64,000 nucleotides of DNA, from the NCBI GenBank assembly GCA_937907435.1, contig CALCIA010000138.1, positions 1-64,000 of the forward strand, given 5' to 3'. The stretch comes from an uncultured Actinomycetes bacterium. Its GTDB lineage: Bacteria; Actinomycetota; Thermoleophilia; Solirubrobacterales; 70-9. A program made the position numbers and the translations under genes. Positions 41,550 through 49,526 of this stretch are shown here, in pieces (position 1 is the stretch's first letter; each line of letters begins with the position of its first letter). The notes under the pieces were generated by a model. It ran no database searches, was not told the DNA's origin, and saw only the letters and a program-made list of their open reading frames with translations.

Positions 41550-41808
41550 CATTGTTCTCCAGAGATTGAGAGGCCGAGCGAAGCGAGGTCGTCGAACATC
41601 CCCGGGGAACGCATAGAGAAGCCGACCGCCGTCGGGAGAGCGCCCTCGTCGCTTGCCTCGCAGAAGGCCCGCGTGAGACCAGCGCCTCCCGGCGGTCGGA
41701 GGCACCCGAAGCGGCCACAGGAAGTGGCGCACCCGAGCGCCGCACTATGAGCACCCGCAACGGTACCTCCCGGCCGGCGCAAGGCGAAGCCGAACGAGGA
41801 GGGATCTG
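41550..41808 (+). ncRNA. Candidate bridge RNA region of IS110 left end
   Basis: The 260-bp non-coding segment before the transposase is where IS110-group elements encode the bridge RNA that pairs with donor and target DNA. Complementary stretches such as CCGACCGCCG with CGGCGGTCGG support a folded RNA. No loop has been matched to the flanks. Confidence 0.35.
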
Positions 41809-43023
41809 ATGGAGGGAACGGCGGCGGGGATCGACTGGGCGAGCGAGCTGCATGCGCTCTGCGTGGTCGACGCCGAGGGGAAGAGGCTCGCCGAGGGGCT
41901 CTTCTCCCACGACGAGGCGGGGCTGCGGAGCCTCGTGGCACGGATGCAGGAGCTCGGCGTCGAGCGTTGCGCGATCGAGCGCCCCGACGGCCTCCTCGTC
42001 GACCGCCTGACGGATGCGGGCCTCACCGTCCTGCCGGTGCACCCGAACGCCCTGAAGGCGACCCGACCCCGCTATGAGGCGGCCGGTGGCAAGTCCGACG
42101 GCTTCGACGCCTTCGTCCTCGCCGAGCTCGCGAGGACCGATTCCCACCGGCTGCGGGAACTCCGACCGGACTCCGACGAGACCCGGGCGCTGCGGGCGCT
42201 GACCCGCGCCCGCGAGGACCTGGTCGGTGCCCGGGTGAGGCTCGCCAACGAGCTGCGGGCGCAACTGGACGCCTTCTGGCCCGGTGCGGCGCGGGTCTTC
42301 GCCACCGTCGACTCGGCGATCGCGCTCGCCTTCCTGGAGCGCTACCCCTCGCCTGCCGACGCCCGTGGTCTCGGCGAGCGGCGCCTGGAAGGCTTCCTCT
42401 CCCGCCACCGCTACTCCGGGCGTCGCCCCGCGGGCGAGTTGCTCGCCCGGCTGCGCTCCGCGCCGGAGGGTCGCGCCGGTGCGCTCGAGACCGAGGCGCG
42501 CAGAGGCGCGGTGCTCGGCCTGGTCGCCGCCCTTCGGCCGATCGTCGACCAGATCGCCGAGCTGGCCTCGCAGATCGCCGGCGCGGTCCGCGCCCATCCC
42601 GACGGCCGGGTCTTCCTGCCGCTCTTCAAGGACCCGAAGTCGACGATCACCGCGGCGCGGCTGGTCGCCGAGATCGGCGACGACCGCTCCCGCTACCCGA
42701 CGAGCGAGGCGCTCGCCGCCGACGCCGGCATGAGCCCGGTCGCCAGGGAGTCGGGGAAGCGCAAGGTCGCGGCCTTCCGCTGGGCCTGCGACAAACGATT
42801 GAGGGACGCGGTCTCCTGCCTCGCCGATTCCACACGCCACCACCATCCGTGGGCGCGAGAGGTCTATGCCCGCGCCCGCTCCCGCGGGCTCGACCACCCG
42901 CATGCGATCCGCATCCTGGGCCGGGCCTGGTTGCGCGTCCTCTGGCGCTGTTGGCAGGACCGGGTGCCCTATGACCCGGCACTTCACGGCAATCTGAGGA
43001 GGCTTCGACCCACGGGGGGTTGA
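41809..43023 (+). CDS. IS110-family DEDD transposase
   Basis: The 404-residue protein opens with GIDWASELHALCV, carrying the first catalytic Asp. AIERPDGLLVDRL follows near 56 and KSDGFDAFVLAEL near 98, completing the RuvC-like DEDD series. The C-terminal Transposase_20 region contains ADAGMSPVARESGKRK near 303-318, where the catalytic serine of the family lies. It should cut and paste the element under guide of its left-end RNA. Length and motifs are intact, so the element may be active. Confidence 0.92.
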   Translation: MEGTAAGIDWASELHALCVVDAEGKRLAEGLFSHDEAGLRSLVARMQELGVERCAIERPDGLLVDRLTDAGLTVLPVHPNALKATRPRYEAAGGKSDGFDAFVLAELARTDSHRLRELRPDSDETRALRALTRAREDLVGARVRLANELRAQLDAFWPGAARVFATVDSAIALAFLERYPSPADARGLGERRLEGFLSRHRYSGRRPAGELLARLRSAPEGRAGALETEARRGAVLGLVAALRPIVDQIAELASQIAGAVRAHPDGRVFLPLFKDPKSTITAARLVAEIGDDRSRYPTSEALAADAGMSPVARESGKRKVAAFRWACDKRLRDAVSCLADSTRHHHPWAREVYARARSRGLDHPHAIRILGRAWLRVLWRCWQDRVPYDPALHGNLRRLRPTGG

Positions 43024-43034
43024 CACAGGAAGTC

Positions 43035-43343
43035 TCACGGCAGCACCTGATGGGCGATGGCTTTGGCCGCGTCGGCCACCTGGCCGGGCGCGAAGACGAA
43101 CCAGCCGACGACGATCGCCGCGACGAAGAACATCATCAACTCGGTGAAGCGCCGGTTGACGAGGAAGAACAGTGCGAAGATCGCGACGATGCCCGTGTAG
43201 AGTTCGCCGGCGTATTCCCGCAGCAGGCCCGCGAGGTTCGAGCCGACCGAGTTGCCGCCGGCGGCGAACGCCGCTCCGGGGATCAAGAGCGTGGCCACGA
43301 GGACGATCACCGTGGTGAGGGCCATTCGCGCGAGGCGCTTCAT
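43035..43343 (-). CDS. VirB2/TcpD-like small membrane protein
   Basis: The 102-residue protein has a signal-like N-terminal helix (about 8-28, ending AAFAAGG) and two further helices at about 48-64 and 68-88. This is the layout of VirB2-type pilins and TcpD proteins of gram-positive systems. It overlaps the TcpC-like gene by 4 bases. Its stop lies only 12 bp beyond the IS110 transposase stop. Confidence 0.6.
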   Translation of the reverse strand: MKRLARMALTTVIVLVATLLIPGAAFAAGGNSVGSNLAGLLREYAGELYTGIVAIFALFFLVNRRFTELMMFFVAAIVVGWFVFAPGQVADAAKAIAHQVLP

Positions 43344-44203
43344 GCGACCGCCCCCTCGATGCCGGCGACATACCAGCGCCCGGCCCGCTGGACCGCCCGC
43401 AGGCGGTAGGTCAGCGGGTAGACCGCGCCGGTCTCCGGGTCGCGGAGCCGGGCGGCGACCGCCAGATCGCGGTCGGGACCTTCGGAGCCGTCGAGCTGGG
43501 AGGCATGCCCGACCGAGGCCACTTCCAGGCCGCCGCCGAGCGGCACGACCGTCGACCCCGGTGCGACGAGGTAGGCGAGGTCCGATGCCCTCCCGGCCGA
43601 GACGTAGGCCGGGATGAACTTCGCGACCAGTTCGCCGATGGCGCCGGCTCCGGCTCCGGCGATCGGCCGGGGCCGCTCAGGGTCGGCCCCGGCCGGTGCC
43701 GGCACCGCGACGATGGAGGGCGCGCCCAGGGCCGCCACCTCACCCGCCTCCTGACGGACGATCGGGACGGCCAGATCGAGGGTGCGCGCGTCGCGGAGAT
43801 CGCAGGAGACGGTGAGGACCCAGCGGCTCGCGCCGACCTTGGTGCTCTTCACCACCTCCGCCTGGGCCACACCGCCGGCGGCCGCCGGCCGGTGCCCGGC
43901 GCCGAGGTGGGCGCCGTCGGCGAGGTAGGCCCGAAGATCGCTCGGGTCGGGCGATTCGAGGTAGGCCCGCGCGTAGCCGACGGCGAGCGCCTCGGCAGCC
44001 TGCCCGGGGCCCGCCGTACCGGCCGGGGAGAGCGCCGCGGGGCTGCGTTCCGGCGATTCGAGGATCGCCGCCCCGCCGCGGATCAGCAGGATCGCCAGGA
44101 CCGCCCAGAGGGCGACCCGGCCGACCGGGCGCAGCGCAGCGCCCAGCGGCCGTCGGGACTCAACCTCCTTTCCGGCCTCTCGTGAAAAACTTCTAAATGA
44201 CAC
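43340..44203 (-). CDS. TcpC-like conjugal transfer protein
   Basis: The 287-residue protein has a membrane helix at about 26-45 and an extracytoplasmic part with two NTF2-like halves. GYARAYLESPDPSDLRAYL and KFIPAYVSAGRASDLAYLV are the matching starts, as in TcpC/VirB8-like proteins. It should form part of the transfer channel. GTG 44203 is preferred over GTG 44212 because GGAGGT lies nine bases before it. It is the first gene of the transfer operon. Confidence 0.7.
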   Translation of the reverse strand: MSFRSFSREAGKEVESRRPLGAALRPVGRVALWAVLAILLIRGGAAILESPERSPAALSPAGTAGPGQAAEALAVGYARAYLESPDPSDLRAYLADGAHLGAGHRPAAAGGVAQAEVVKSTKVGASRWVLTVSCDLRDARTLDLAVPIVRQEAGEVAALGAPSIVAVPAPAGADPERPRPIAGAGAGAIGELVAKFIPAYVSAGRASDLAYLVAPGSTVVPLGGGLEVASVGHASQLDGSEGPDRDLAVAARLRDPETGAVYPLTYRLRAVQRAGRWYVAGIEGAVA

Positions 44204-44491
44204 CTGACCCACACCTCCGTGGTCCTCCGTGTCCGCCTTCTCGGCGGCTGTCGGGGGAACAGAGGCGTGGGGTCAGAAAGTGGTCACAAACGTACTCATC
44301 ACCGTTTGTGTCTTGAAAGCCTGGTAAGAGAACAGCCGCGGACTGGGTAGCGGCTGTGAGGGCTTTCTGCTCGCGTCAAGTCACACCTTATGCCCTAACG
44401 TCACAGCACAAGTCACGCTTCAACAACAACACCATAGAAAGTGTTGAAGAGGACTGGAAGCGTATGGGTGTGGTTGCTACTGTCGCCCGGG
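44204..44491. other. Non-coding control region with three inverted repeats
   Basis: Perfect 8-bp inverted repeats lie at 44285-44292/44303-44310 (CACAAACG, 10-bp spacer), 44332-44339/44350-44357 (ACAGCCGC, 10-bp spacer) and 44418-44425/44442-44449 (CTTCAACA, 16-bp spacer). The region separates the leftward transfer operon from a rightward gene. It could hold their promoters, operators or an origin of transfer. No copy of the shared element promoter is present. Confidence 0.45.
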
Positions 44492-45145
44492 ATGAGCCTA
44501 CGAACCGAGCCGACGCTCGCCCAACTCGAAAGCGGTCGGATCATCGGTCACGGTTCCCGCGTCCGTCGCGAGCGTTCCGAGAAATGGTTCCGCCTCGCGA
44601 CGCTCGTCCTCGGCAAGGTCTTGGAGCGGGCCCAGGCCCACCAGCCGCCGGGCCGATCGCAGGAGACGATCAGATACGCCGCCGCAGAGCGATTCGACGA
44701 AGTCGTCGACGACGAGGTCACCGAGCTGCTCGAGTACCTCGCCTTCTTCGGCTACCTCGGCCGTGAGGTCGAGGAAGGCTGGAAGTGGACCGAAGTCGGC
44801 TCCGATTGGATCCGCAACGTCCTGGCGACGGGCAGTGAGGTGGCCGGTGTCAAGACCCACACCTTCGAGGAGATGGCCTCTTGGATCGCGGTCCACGGCT
44901 GTGATCGGACCCGCGAGCATGAGCCGCCCGGCTTCTGCGTCGACGCTATCGACGCTCCGCTTTGGGCGGTGCGGGACTTCGTCATGGCCCGGTTCTGCCA
45001 GATTCAGGTCGAAGTCGCCGCGCTGCAGGGCCTCGGCGGCCCGGACGGGCTGCCGCCCGGGACCGAGATGGTCGACTTCATGGCGGCCTGGAGGATCGGC
45101 GTGCTGGTGCGCGCAACGGAGCGGTCCGCCCTCGTTCCGGCTTAG
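44492..45145 (+). CDS. Unknown protein with possible winged helix
   Basis: The 217-residue protein has DDEVTELLEYLAFFGYLGRE followed by EGWKWTEVGSDWIRNVL near 70-110, which reads like a winged helix. An acidic helical half follows with AIDAPLWAVRDFVMARFCQI. No family is recognised. The inverted repeats upstream suggest self-regulation or control of the divergent transfer operon. ATG 44492 has no clear ribosome-binding site; a start at 44441 would add 17 residues. Confidence 0.45.
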   Translation: MSLRTEPTLAQLESGRIIGHGSRVRRERSEKWFRLATLVLGKVLERAQAHQPPGRSQETIRYAAAERFDEVVDDEVTELLEYLAFFGYLGREVEEGWKWTEVGSDWIRNVLATGSEVAGVKTHTFEEMASWIAVHGCDRTREHEPPGFCVDAIDAPLWAVRDFVMARFCQIQVEVAALQGLGGPDGLPPGTEMVDFMAAWRIGVLVRATERSALVPA

Positions 45146-45177
45146 GCGGATCGACGGGCCCGGCCGCAGAGCCTGGT

Positions 45178-45522
45178 TCATCCCTGGAGCCCGTCGGCCA
45201 GTTGATGAAGCAGCCAGGGACCCGTCCAGTCCCGAAGCTCGTACTGGACCCAGACGCCTTCGCGCCGGCGGCTGACGATCCCCGCGGCCCGGAGGATCGC
45301 TAACTGGTGGGAGACACTCTGCTGGCTCACGGGCAGCAAGGAGGTGAGGGCGCTGACCGTCGAGCGGCCGTTTCGCTCGAGCGCATCGATCAGGCGGATA
45401 CGGGTGGGGTCGGCCAGGACCCGCAGCATCTCGGCGAGGTCGTCGACGTTCTCGATCATGGTCGCGTCGTCGGAGTCCTGCCGGTTCGGCGATGGCTGAT
45501 TCTCTGCGGTGATCGACGTCAT
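45178..45522 (-). CDS. ArsR-family regulator without a visible cysteine metal site
   Basis: The 114-residue protein has an ArsR-type winged helix: LAEMLRVLADPTRIRLIDAL, then TVSALTSLLPVSQQSVSHQL, then GVWVQYELRDWTG. No cysteine pair is present in the recognition region, unlike the arsenic regulator at 62760. ATG 45522 follows a TCTGTACAGA palindrome by seven bases. The target is unknown. Confidence 0.75.
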   Translation of the reverse strand: MTSITAENQPSPNRQDSDDATMIENVDDLAEMLRVLADPTRIRLIDALERNGRSTVSALTSLLPVSQQSVSHQLAILRAAGIVSRRREGVWVQYELRDWTGPWLLHQLADGLQG

Positions 45523-45528
45523 CGGCTT

Positions 45529-45538
45529 TCTGTACAGA
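45529..45538. promoter_or_regulatory. Palindrome before ArsR-type gene
   Basis: TCTGTACAGA, a perfect 10-bp palindrome followed by CAGA, lies just upstream of ATG 45522. It is a candidate autoregulatory operator. Confidence 0.4.
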
Positions 45539-45622
45539 CAGAGCAGCGGAAGCCGAAACTGGCCCCCTCGGTCTCGCGGCAGAGACTGGACGCAACTGAC
45601 CTGAAAACTCAGGATATGAACC

Positions 45623-45660
45623 AAAAAAACCGCGTGGGACCCGGCCGGGTCCCACGCGGT
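45623..45660 (-). terminator. Rho-independent terminator of LysM gene operon
   Basis: A perfect 32-base palindrome (45629-45660, arms ACCGCGTGGGACCCGG and its complement) is followed on the minus strand by a run of seven T (45629-45623). It lies 25 bp after the end of the LysM gene. Confidence 0.9.
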
Positions 45661-45684
45661 AGCTCGACCCTACCCTGCCGAGCG

Positions 45685-46590
45685 CTAGCCGAGGCGGAGC
45701 TTCACCCCGATCGGAAGCGCGTCGGGGTCGCCGGTGCCGATACGCCCGGCGTTGAGCCGCCAGAGCCGGTGGACCTCCGCCGCGATCTCGGTGTTCGAGG
45801 CACCCGGGGGCAGGTAGGACTCCGCGATCGTCCAAAGGCACTCGCCCGCCGCGACGAGGTGGCTCTTCTTGCCGGCGATGCTGCCCGCGCGGTCGACGGG
45901 CGCCGCCGGGAGGAGCGCCGGCGAGGACGGCGCCGGTTCCGGGGCGACCGGGACTTCGGGCGCCGGTTCCGGTTCGGCCACCACCCCGTGCGAGTCCGCG
46001 GTGTGGGTGTGTTTGCCCTCCTTCGCCTGCGCCGGTGCCGGAGGAGTGGGCCCCGATATCGCTTCGTTTCGGACCACCGTTTCCCCGGTGACGCTCGGAG
46101 TGCTCGGCGCCGTTTCGTACGTCGGCGGCGAGGCTTCCGGACCGTAGCTCGGCGCTTCCGCCGGCGGGGGTGGCGCCGGTTCCGTCACCGGGGCCTGTGC
46201 TTCTTCCACCGGGACCACGGCTTCCGGTTCCGGCGAGGGCGGAGGTGGTTCGACGGCGGGGGTCGGCGGGGTCCCTTCGACGCCGACCGGCGGTTCGGCT
46301 TCTTCGACTTCTGGCGCCGGTATTTCTTCTTCGACTTCGGATTCTTCCGGGCCGACGGCTTCTTCCGATAACGAGGTTTCTTCTCCGGCGGGTTGGTTGC
46401 CGATGCCGATTTCGAGCCCCGGCAGGGCCCCCGGCGCCGAGGTCCCTTCACCTTCGGTGTCGTGTTCGTGCTTGGCGAGCGCGAGCGGCGGCGCAAGGCT
46501 GCCGAAGACGAGCAGGGCCCCCAGGAGCGCGGCGGTCGCCCGGACAATCGGCCTGCGGCGGCCACCGGGCGCGAGGTTCGGTTTTCGCAT
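45685..46590 (-). CDS. Secreted LysM-domain protein
   Basis: The 301-residue protein has a signal peptide (about 1-38), a long Pro/Glu/Thr-rich disordered region (40-225), and a C-terminal LysM-like domain that starts VAAGECLWTIAESYL and ends LPIGVKLRLG. LysM binds N-acetylglucosamine in cell walls, so the protein is likely attached to peptidoglycan with an extended stalk. It ends just before a strong terminator and is the last gene of the run from 51017. Confidence 0.72.
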   Translation of the reverse strand: MRKPNLAPGGRRRPIVRATAALLGALLVFGSLAPPLALAKHEHDTEGEGTSAPGALPGLEIGIGNQPAGEETSLSEEAVGPEESEVEEEIPAPEVEEAEPPVGVEGTPPTPAVEPPPPSPEPEAVVPVEEAQAPVTEPAPPPPAEAPSYGPEASPPTYETAPSTPSVTGETVVRNEAISGPTPPAPAQAKEGKHTHTADSHGVVAEPEPAPEVPVAPEPAPSSPALLPAAPVDRAGSIAGKKSHLVAAGECLWTIAESYLPPGASNTEIAAEVHRLWRLNAGRIGTGDPDALPIGVKLRLG

Positions 46591-46609
46591 CTCGGACTCC
46601 TTCTCTATT

Positions 46610-47215
46610 TCAGTTCCTCGGATCTACGACACAGCGGTAGGAGTGGGGATCGGCGGCGTTGTCCGGCGTCAGTGCGACGGCGCCGGTGGAGTCGGTCACC
46701 AAAAGCGCTTCAACGTGACCGGGTGACGACGCCGATGGATAGACCTGGCTCGTCAGCTCTCCTCCCGCGGAAAGACCAATTTCAGGGTGCGTCAATGCGG
46801 CCGTCAGCTCGATATAGGTCGGAAGCCGTCTGCCGAGGCCACTTGGCTGGGCTTCGGTAGCAGCGCATTCCTGGCGCGCAGCACTGAAGTAGGCAGGACC
46901 GTGCGCTTGGGTTTCGATGCAGGTGTCCGCCACTGCGAGCGTGCCTTCAGGGCAACGCACCAGGAAGGCTTCTGCGGTCGCGCCATCGAGACGATCAGCA
47001 TCGGTGGCGTGGGGAACCTTTGACAGAGTGCCCTCTCGGACCGCGGAGCCCGTCACCGAGTTCTTGTGAAAGTTCCGCGCGGTCAGCGAATGGGCCCGCA
47101 GATCCTTCCCCGTCAGCTTCGTCGCGGCATAGGAGGTGCCGCCGATGGCGACGAACACCGCGATCGTCGCCATCACGTTCGCGTAGGAGAGGTGCGGGCG
47201 TAGTCGATCTTTCAC
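46610..47215 (-). CDS. Secreted or membrane-anchored unknown protein
   Basis: The 201-residue protein has one N-terminal hydrophobic helix, VMATIAVFVAIGGTSYAA, followed by KLTGKDLRAHSLTARNF. This opening is frequent in Thermoleophilia secreted proteins. The rest is a cysteine-containing beta-rich domain. GTG 47215 is chosen because AAGGAG lies eight bases upstream; an ATG at 47257 lies inside the preceding gene. The function is unknown. Confidence 0.55.
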   Translation of the reverse strand: MKDRLRPHLSYANVMATIAVFVAIGGTSYAATKLTGKDLRAHSLTARNFHKNSVTGSAVREGTLSKVPHATDADRLDGATAEAFLVRCPEGTLAVADTCIETQAHGPAYFSAARQECAATEAQPSGLGRRLPTYIELTAALTHPEIGLSAGGELTSQVYPSASSPGHVEALLVTDSTGAVALTPDNAADPHSYRCVVDPRN

Positions 47216-47241
47216 TGGCGATCTCCTTCTTCTGCTTGGTT

Positions 47242-49524
47242 TCAGGCCGTCGGGCATGGTCTACCCCTCACGGTGACGTCGATGACGTGGCTCTGCCCGG
47301 GCTCGAGCGGGAACCCTCCCTCCCCGGGGAGGCGCGCCCGGAACTTGTATTCCTCCTTGCCGCAGGTCCGTTTGAACGGATATTCGATGCTCCAGTGTCC
47401 TTCAGGGTCGGTGCGGATCGTGCGGAAGGTCGACCATTCGTGGGTGAGACGGACCTGCAACTCGACGAGCTTCCCCGCTGCGGGCAGCGGCCTTCCCTCG
47501 ACTTCGCCGCTGAAGGTGACCGACCCGCCGTTAAGGACGTGCTTCGGCGCGACCTTGACCGTGCTGGCCGCGTGGACGAGCACTTCGGCACTGCCTTCAG
47601 CGGGGAGGCTGGTCGGCGTCCCCGAGTAGACGAAGCGCAGGTGCCGCGAGGATTCGGGCGTGACTTCGTAGGCGAAGCCGCCGTCGGACCCGGTGGTGAG
47701 GGTCGCCACCTGGCTTTCGCCCTGCTCTTCGGGAATCGACTGCCACACGGCGATCTCGGCGCCCGCCATCGGGTTGCCGGACTTGTCGAGGAGATGGCCG
47801 GAGAATTCCGCCTTCGAGCCGAATTCGACGGTCGCCTGTGACCCGGTTTCGCTCACTTCGTGTTTCTTGACGCGGCGCTTACCGTGCCGGTGGACGACCT
47901 TGGTCACGAGATGATGCGCGAGGACGCCGGCGTCGACCGTCGTGGGCACCCGGAGCGGCAGGTTGATCTTCATCGGCTGGCCGTCGACCCGGCTTTCCGA
48001 GCTTGCCTGATTACCGGCCCGGTCGGTGGCGGTGGCCCGCAGCTGGTATTCGCCGGCGGGCAGGCCCGCATCGTCGATCCGGGTGACGAGTTCGCCGCCT
48101 TCCAGCGTGCTCGTCAAAGGCTGCCAGACCCCTGATCCGACCCGGCTCATCTCCATTTCGCCCCCTTCGATGCCGGAGAGTTTGTCGGCGAGGTGGACCG
48201 ATATCCGGGTCGGATCCTGGGCGGCAATCGGCTCGAACCCCACTTCGGGCGGTTCGGGATCGAACCGCAGGCGGGCCGGGACCGAGGCGTTCTGCGGCTG
48301 GGTGTTCCCGGCCGCGTCCTGCCGCCACATCTGCACTTCCCATTCGCCGGGACCGGGGACCGCGAGCCCGCCGATCGCCGCCACCGAAGGCCCGTTGGCG
48401 GTGCCCGTCTGGCATTCCTGGGTCCCCGCCCGGCAGATCCGCCAGTGCGCGGCGACGATCGGGGCGCGATCGCCTTCGTCCGGGTTCGCCCAGGCGACGG
48501 CGAAGGCGTCATGGTTCCGCCAGGCTTCGCCGCCTTCGACGGCGACCGGGACCGCGCCGGGAGGAGTGTTGTCGATCCGCACCGTCACCGGGCTGGATTC
48601 GGCCTGGTTGCCGGCGGCGTCGGTCGCCTTCAACTGGAGCTGCTCGGTGCCTTCTCCGAGCTTGGTGGTGTCGACGTTGATGGAGCCCGAACCGCTCGGA
48701 CAGGGGATGCGTTGGGTGTAGTCGCAGGTGTTTTCGTCCGTCTCGGTAGCAACCCCGCTCACCGACCCCTGGACGCTCTTGATGCCGGTGTTGTCGGAGG
48801 CTTCGTAGCCGACGTCCTGGGTGCCGGCCGTCCATTCGCCGGCGAGGAATCCGCCTCCGCCGGTCACCGAGACGGAGGGCGCGGTTTCGTCGACCACGGT
48901 CGCTTCGGAGGTGAAGGTCTCAAGGTAGTTCTGGCCCTTGCCGGAGCAATATTCGATGTTCGGGGCGCCCATGCACACCACGCGCTGGACCAGCTTCGTC
49001 GCCCCGCCGAGTTCGTAGAGGGTCGGACGCGGCCAGCTCGCACCCTGCGCCGCCTTCGCACTCTTCGGGCATTTCTGGTTTGCCATGACATTGCGGATCG
49101 GGTCCGAGCTACCGTCGGGCCGGATCGCGTAGAGCTGCAACGCATATCGGCAGTCACGCCGATGAGCCTCGCCGGACCATTTGAGGTTCGAGAAGGTGGT
49201 TTCCGGCGGGGCTTCGAGCACGAAGGCCGACTGCGAGCCCTTCGCGACGTGGCCTTCCCGGGAGACGTTGGCGGTGACCAACCCGCGAAGGCCTGGTCCG
49301 AGCGGGTTGCAGGCACGCCTCCACTTCATCCCTCTCGTGGCGAAGTTTTCGAACGCGCCCGAGGAGTATTCGCCGTTCGCCTGGCAGGAAGAGATGGTGA
49401 ATTCTCCCGCCATCGCCGGGGTGGGCGAAATCGAGGAGGTCGCGCCGACGATGAGCGCGATCAGGACGAGAGCGAGCGGCAAGACGATCCGCTGTGCGGG
49501 GGCACGGGCGATGAGGAGCTGCAT
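47242..49524 (-). CDS. Secreted multi-domain Ig-like/beta-sandwich protein
   Basis: The 760-residue protein has a signal peptide (about 1-40). A concanavalin-like N-terminal region follows (about 40-225), then Ig-like repeats with 'LQLKATDAAGNQAESSPVTV' and 'YQLRATATDRAGNQASSESR' strands. Two C-terminal carboxypeptidase-regulatory-like repeats follow (ISV to VTVRG). It is likely surface-exposed or adhesive. It starts two bases after the sigma-factor stop, so the two are co-translated. Confidence 0.6.
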   Translation of the reverse strand: MQLLIARAPAQRIVLPLALVLIALIVGATSSISPTPAMAGEFTISSCQANGEYSSGAFENFATRGMKWRRACNPLGPGLRGLVTANVSREGHVAKGSQSAFVLEAPPETTFSNLKWSGEAHRRDCRYALQLYAIRPDGSSDPIRNVMANQKCPKSAKAAQGASWPRPTLYELGGATKLVQRVVCMGAPNIEYCSGKGQNYLETFTSEATVVDETAPSVSVTGGGGFLAGEWTAGTQDVGYEASDNTGIKSVQGSVSGVATETDENTCDYTQRIPCPSGSGSINVDTTKLGEGTEQLQLKATDAAGNQAESSPVTVRIDNTPPGAVPVAVEGGEAWRNHDAFAVAWANPDEGDRAPIVAAHWRICRAGTQECQTGTANGPSVAAIGGLAVPGPGEWEVQMWRQDAAGNTQPQNASVPARLRFDPEPPEVGFEPIAAQDPTRISVHLADKLSGIEGGEMEMSRVGSGVWQPLTSTLEGGELVTRIDDAGLPAGEYQLRATATDRAGNQASSESRVDGQPMKINLPLRVPTTVDAGVLAHHLVTKVVHRHGKRRVKKHEVSETGSQATVEFGSKAEFSGHLLDKSGNPMAGAEIAVWQSIPEEQGESQVATLTTGSDGGFAYEVTPESSRHLRFVYSGTPTSLPAEGSAEVLVHAASTVKVAPKHVLNGGSVTFSGEVEGRPLPAAGKLVELQVRLTHEWSTFRTIRTDPEGHWSIEYPFKRTCGKEEYKFRARLPGEGGFPLEPGQSHVIDVTVRGRPCPTA

Positions 49525-49526
49525 CT

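Larger units (their letters stand above)
41537..43034 (+). mobile_element. IS110-family insertion sequence
   Basis: A DEDD transposase gene with a 270-bp non-coding left end lies in opposite orientation inside the minus-strand transfer operon, between the PrgI-like and the small pilin-like gene. The right non-coding end is at most about 12 bp before the next gene's stop codon. IS110 elements lack terminal inverted repeats, so exact ends cannot be read. The surrounding operon otherwise has 1-4 base overlaps, which makes this gap stand out. Confidence 0.8.

Noticed and set aside
41537..43034. Terminal inverted repeats of the insertion sequence
   Set aside because: None were found, which is expected for IS110-family elements, so exact ends were not assigned.
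45623..45660. Long perfect palindrome as a possible origin or recombination site
   Set aside because: The T-run on the minus strand and position after a gene end make a transcription terminator the simpler explanation.
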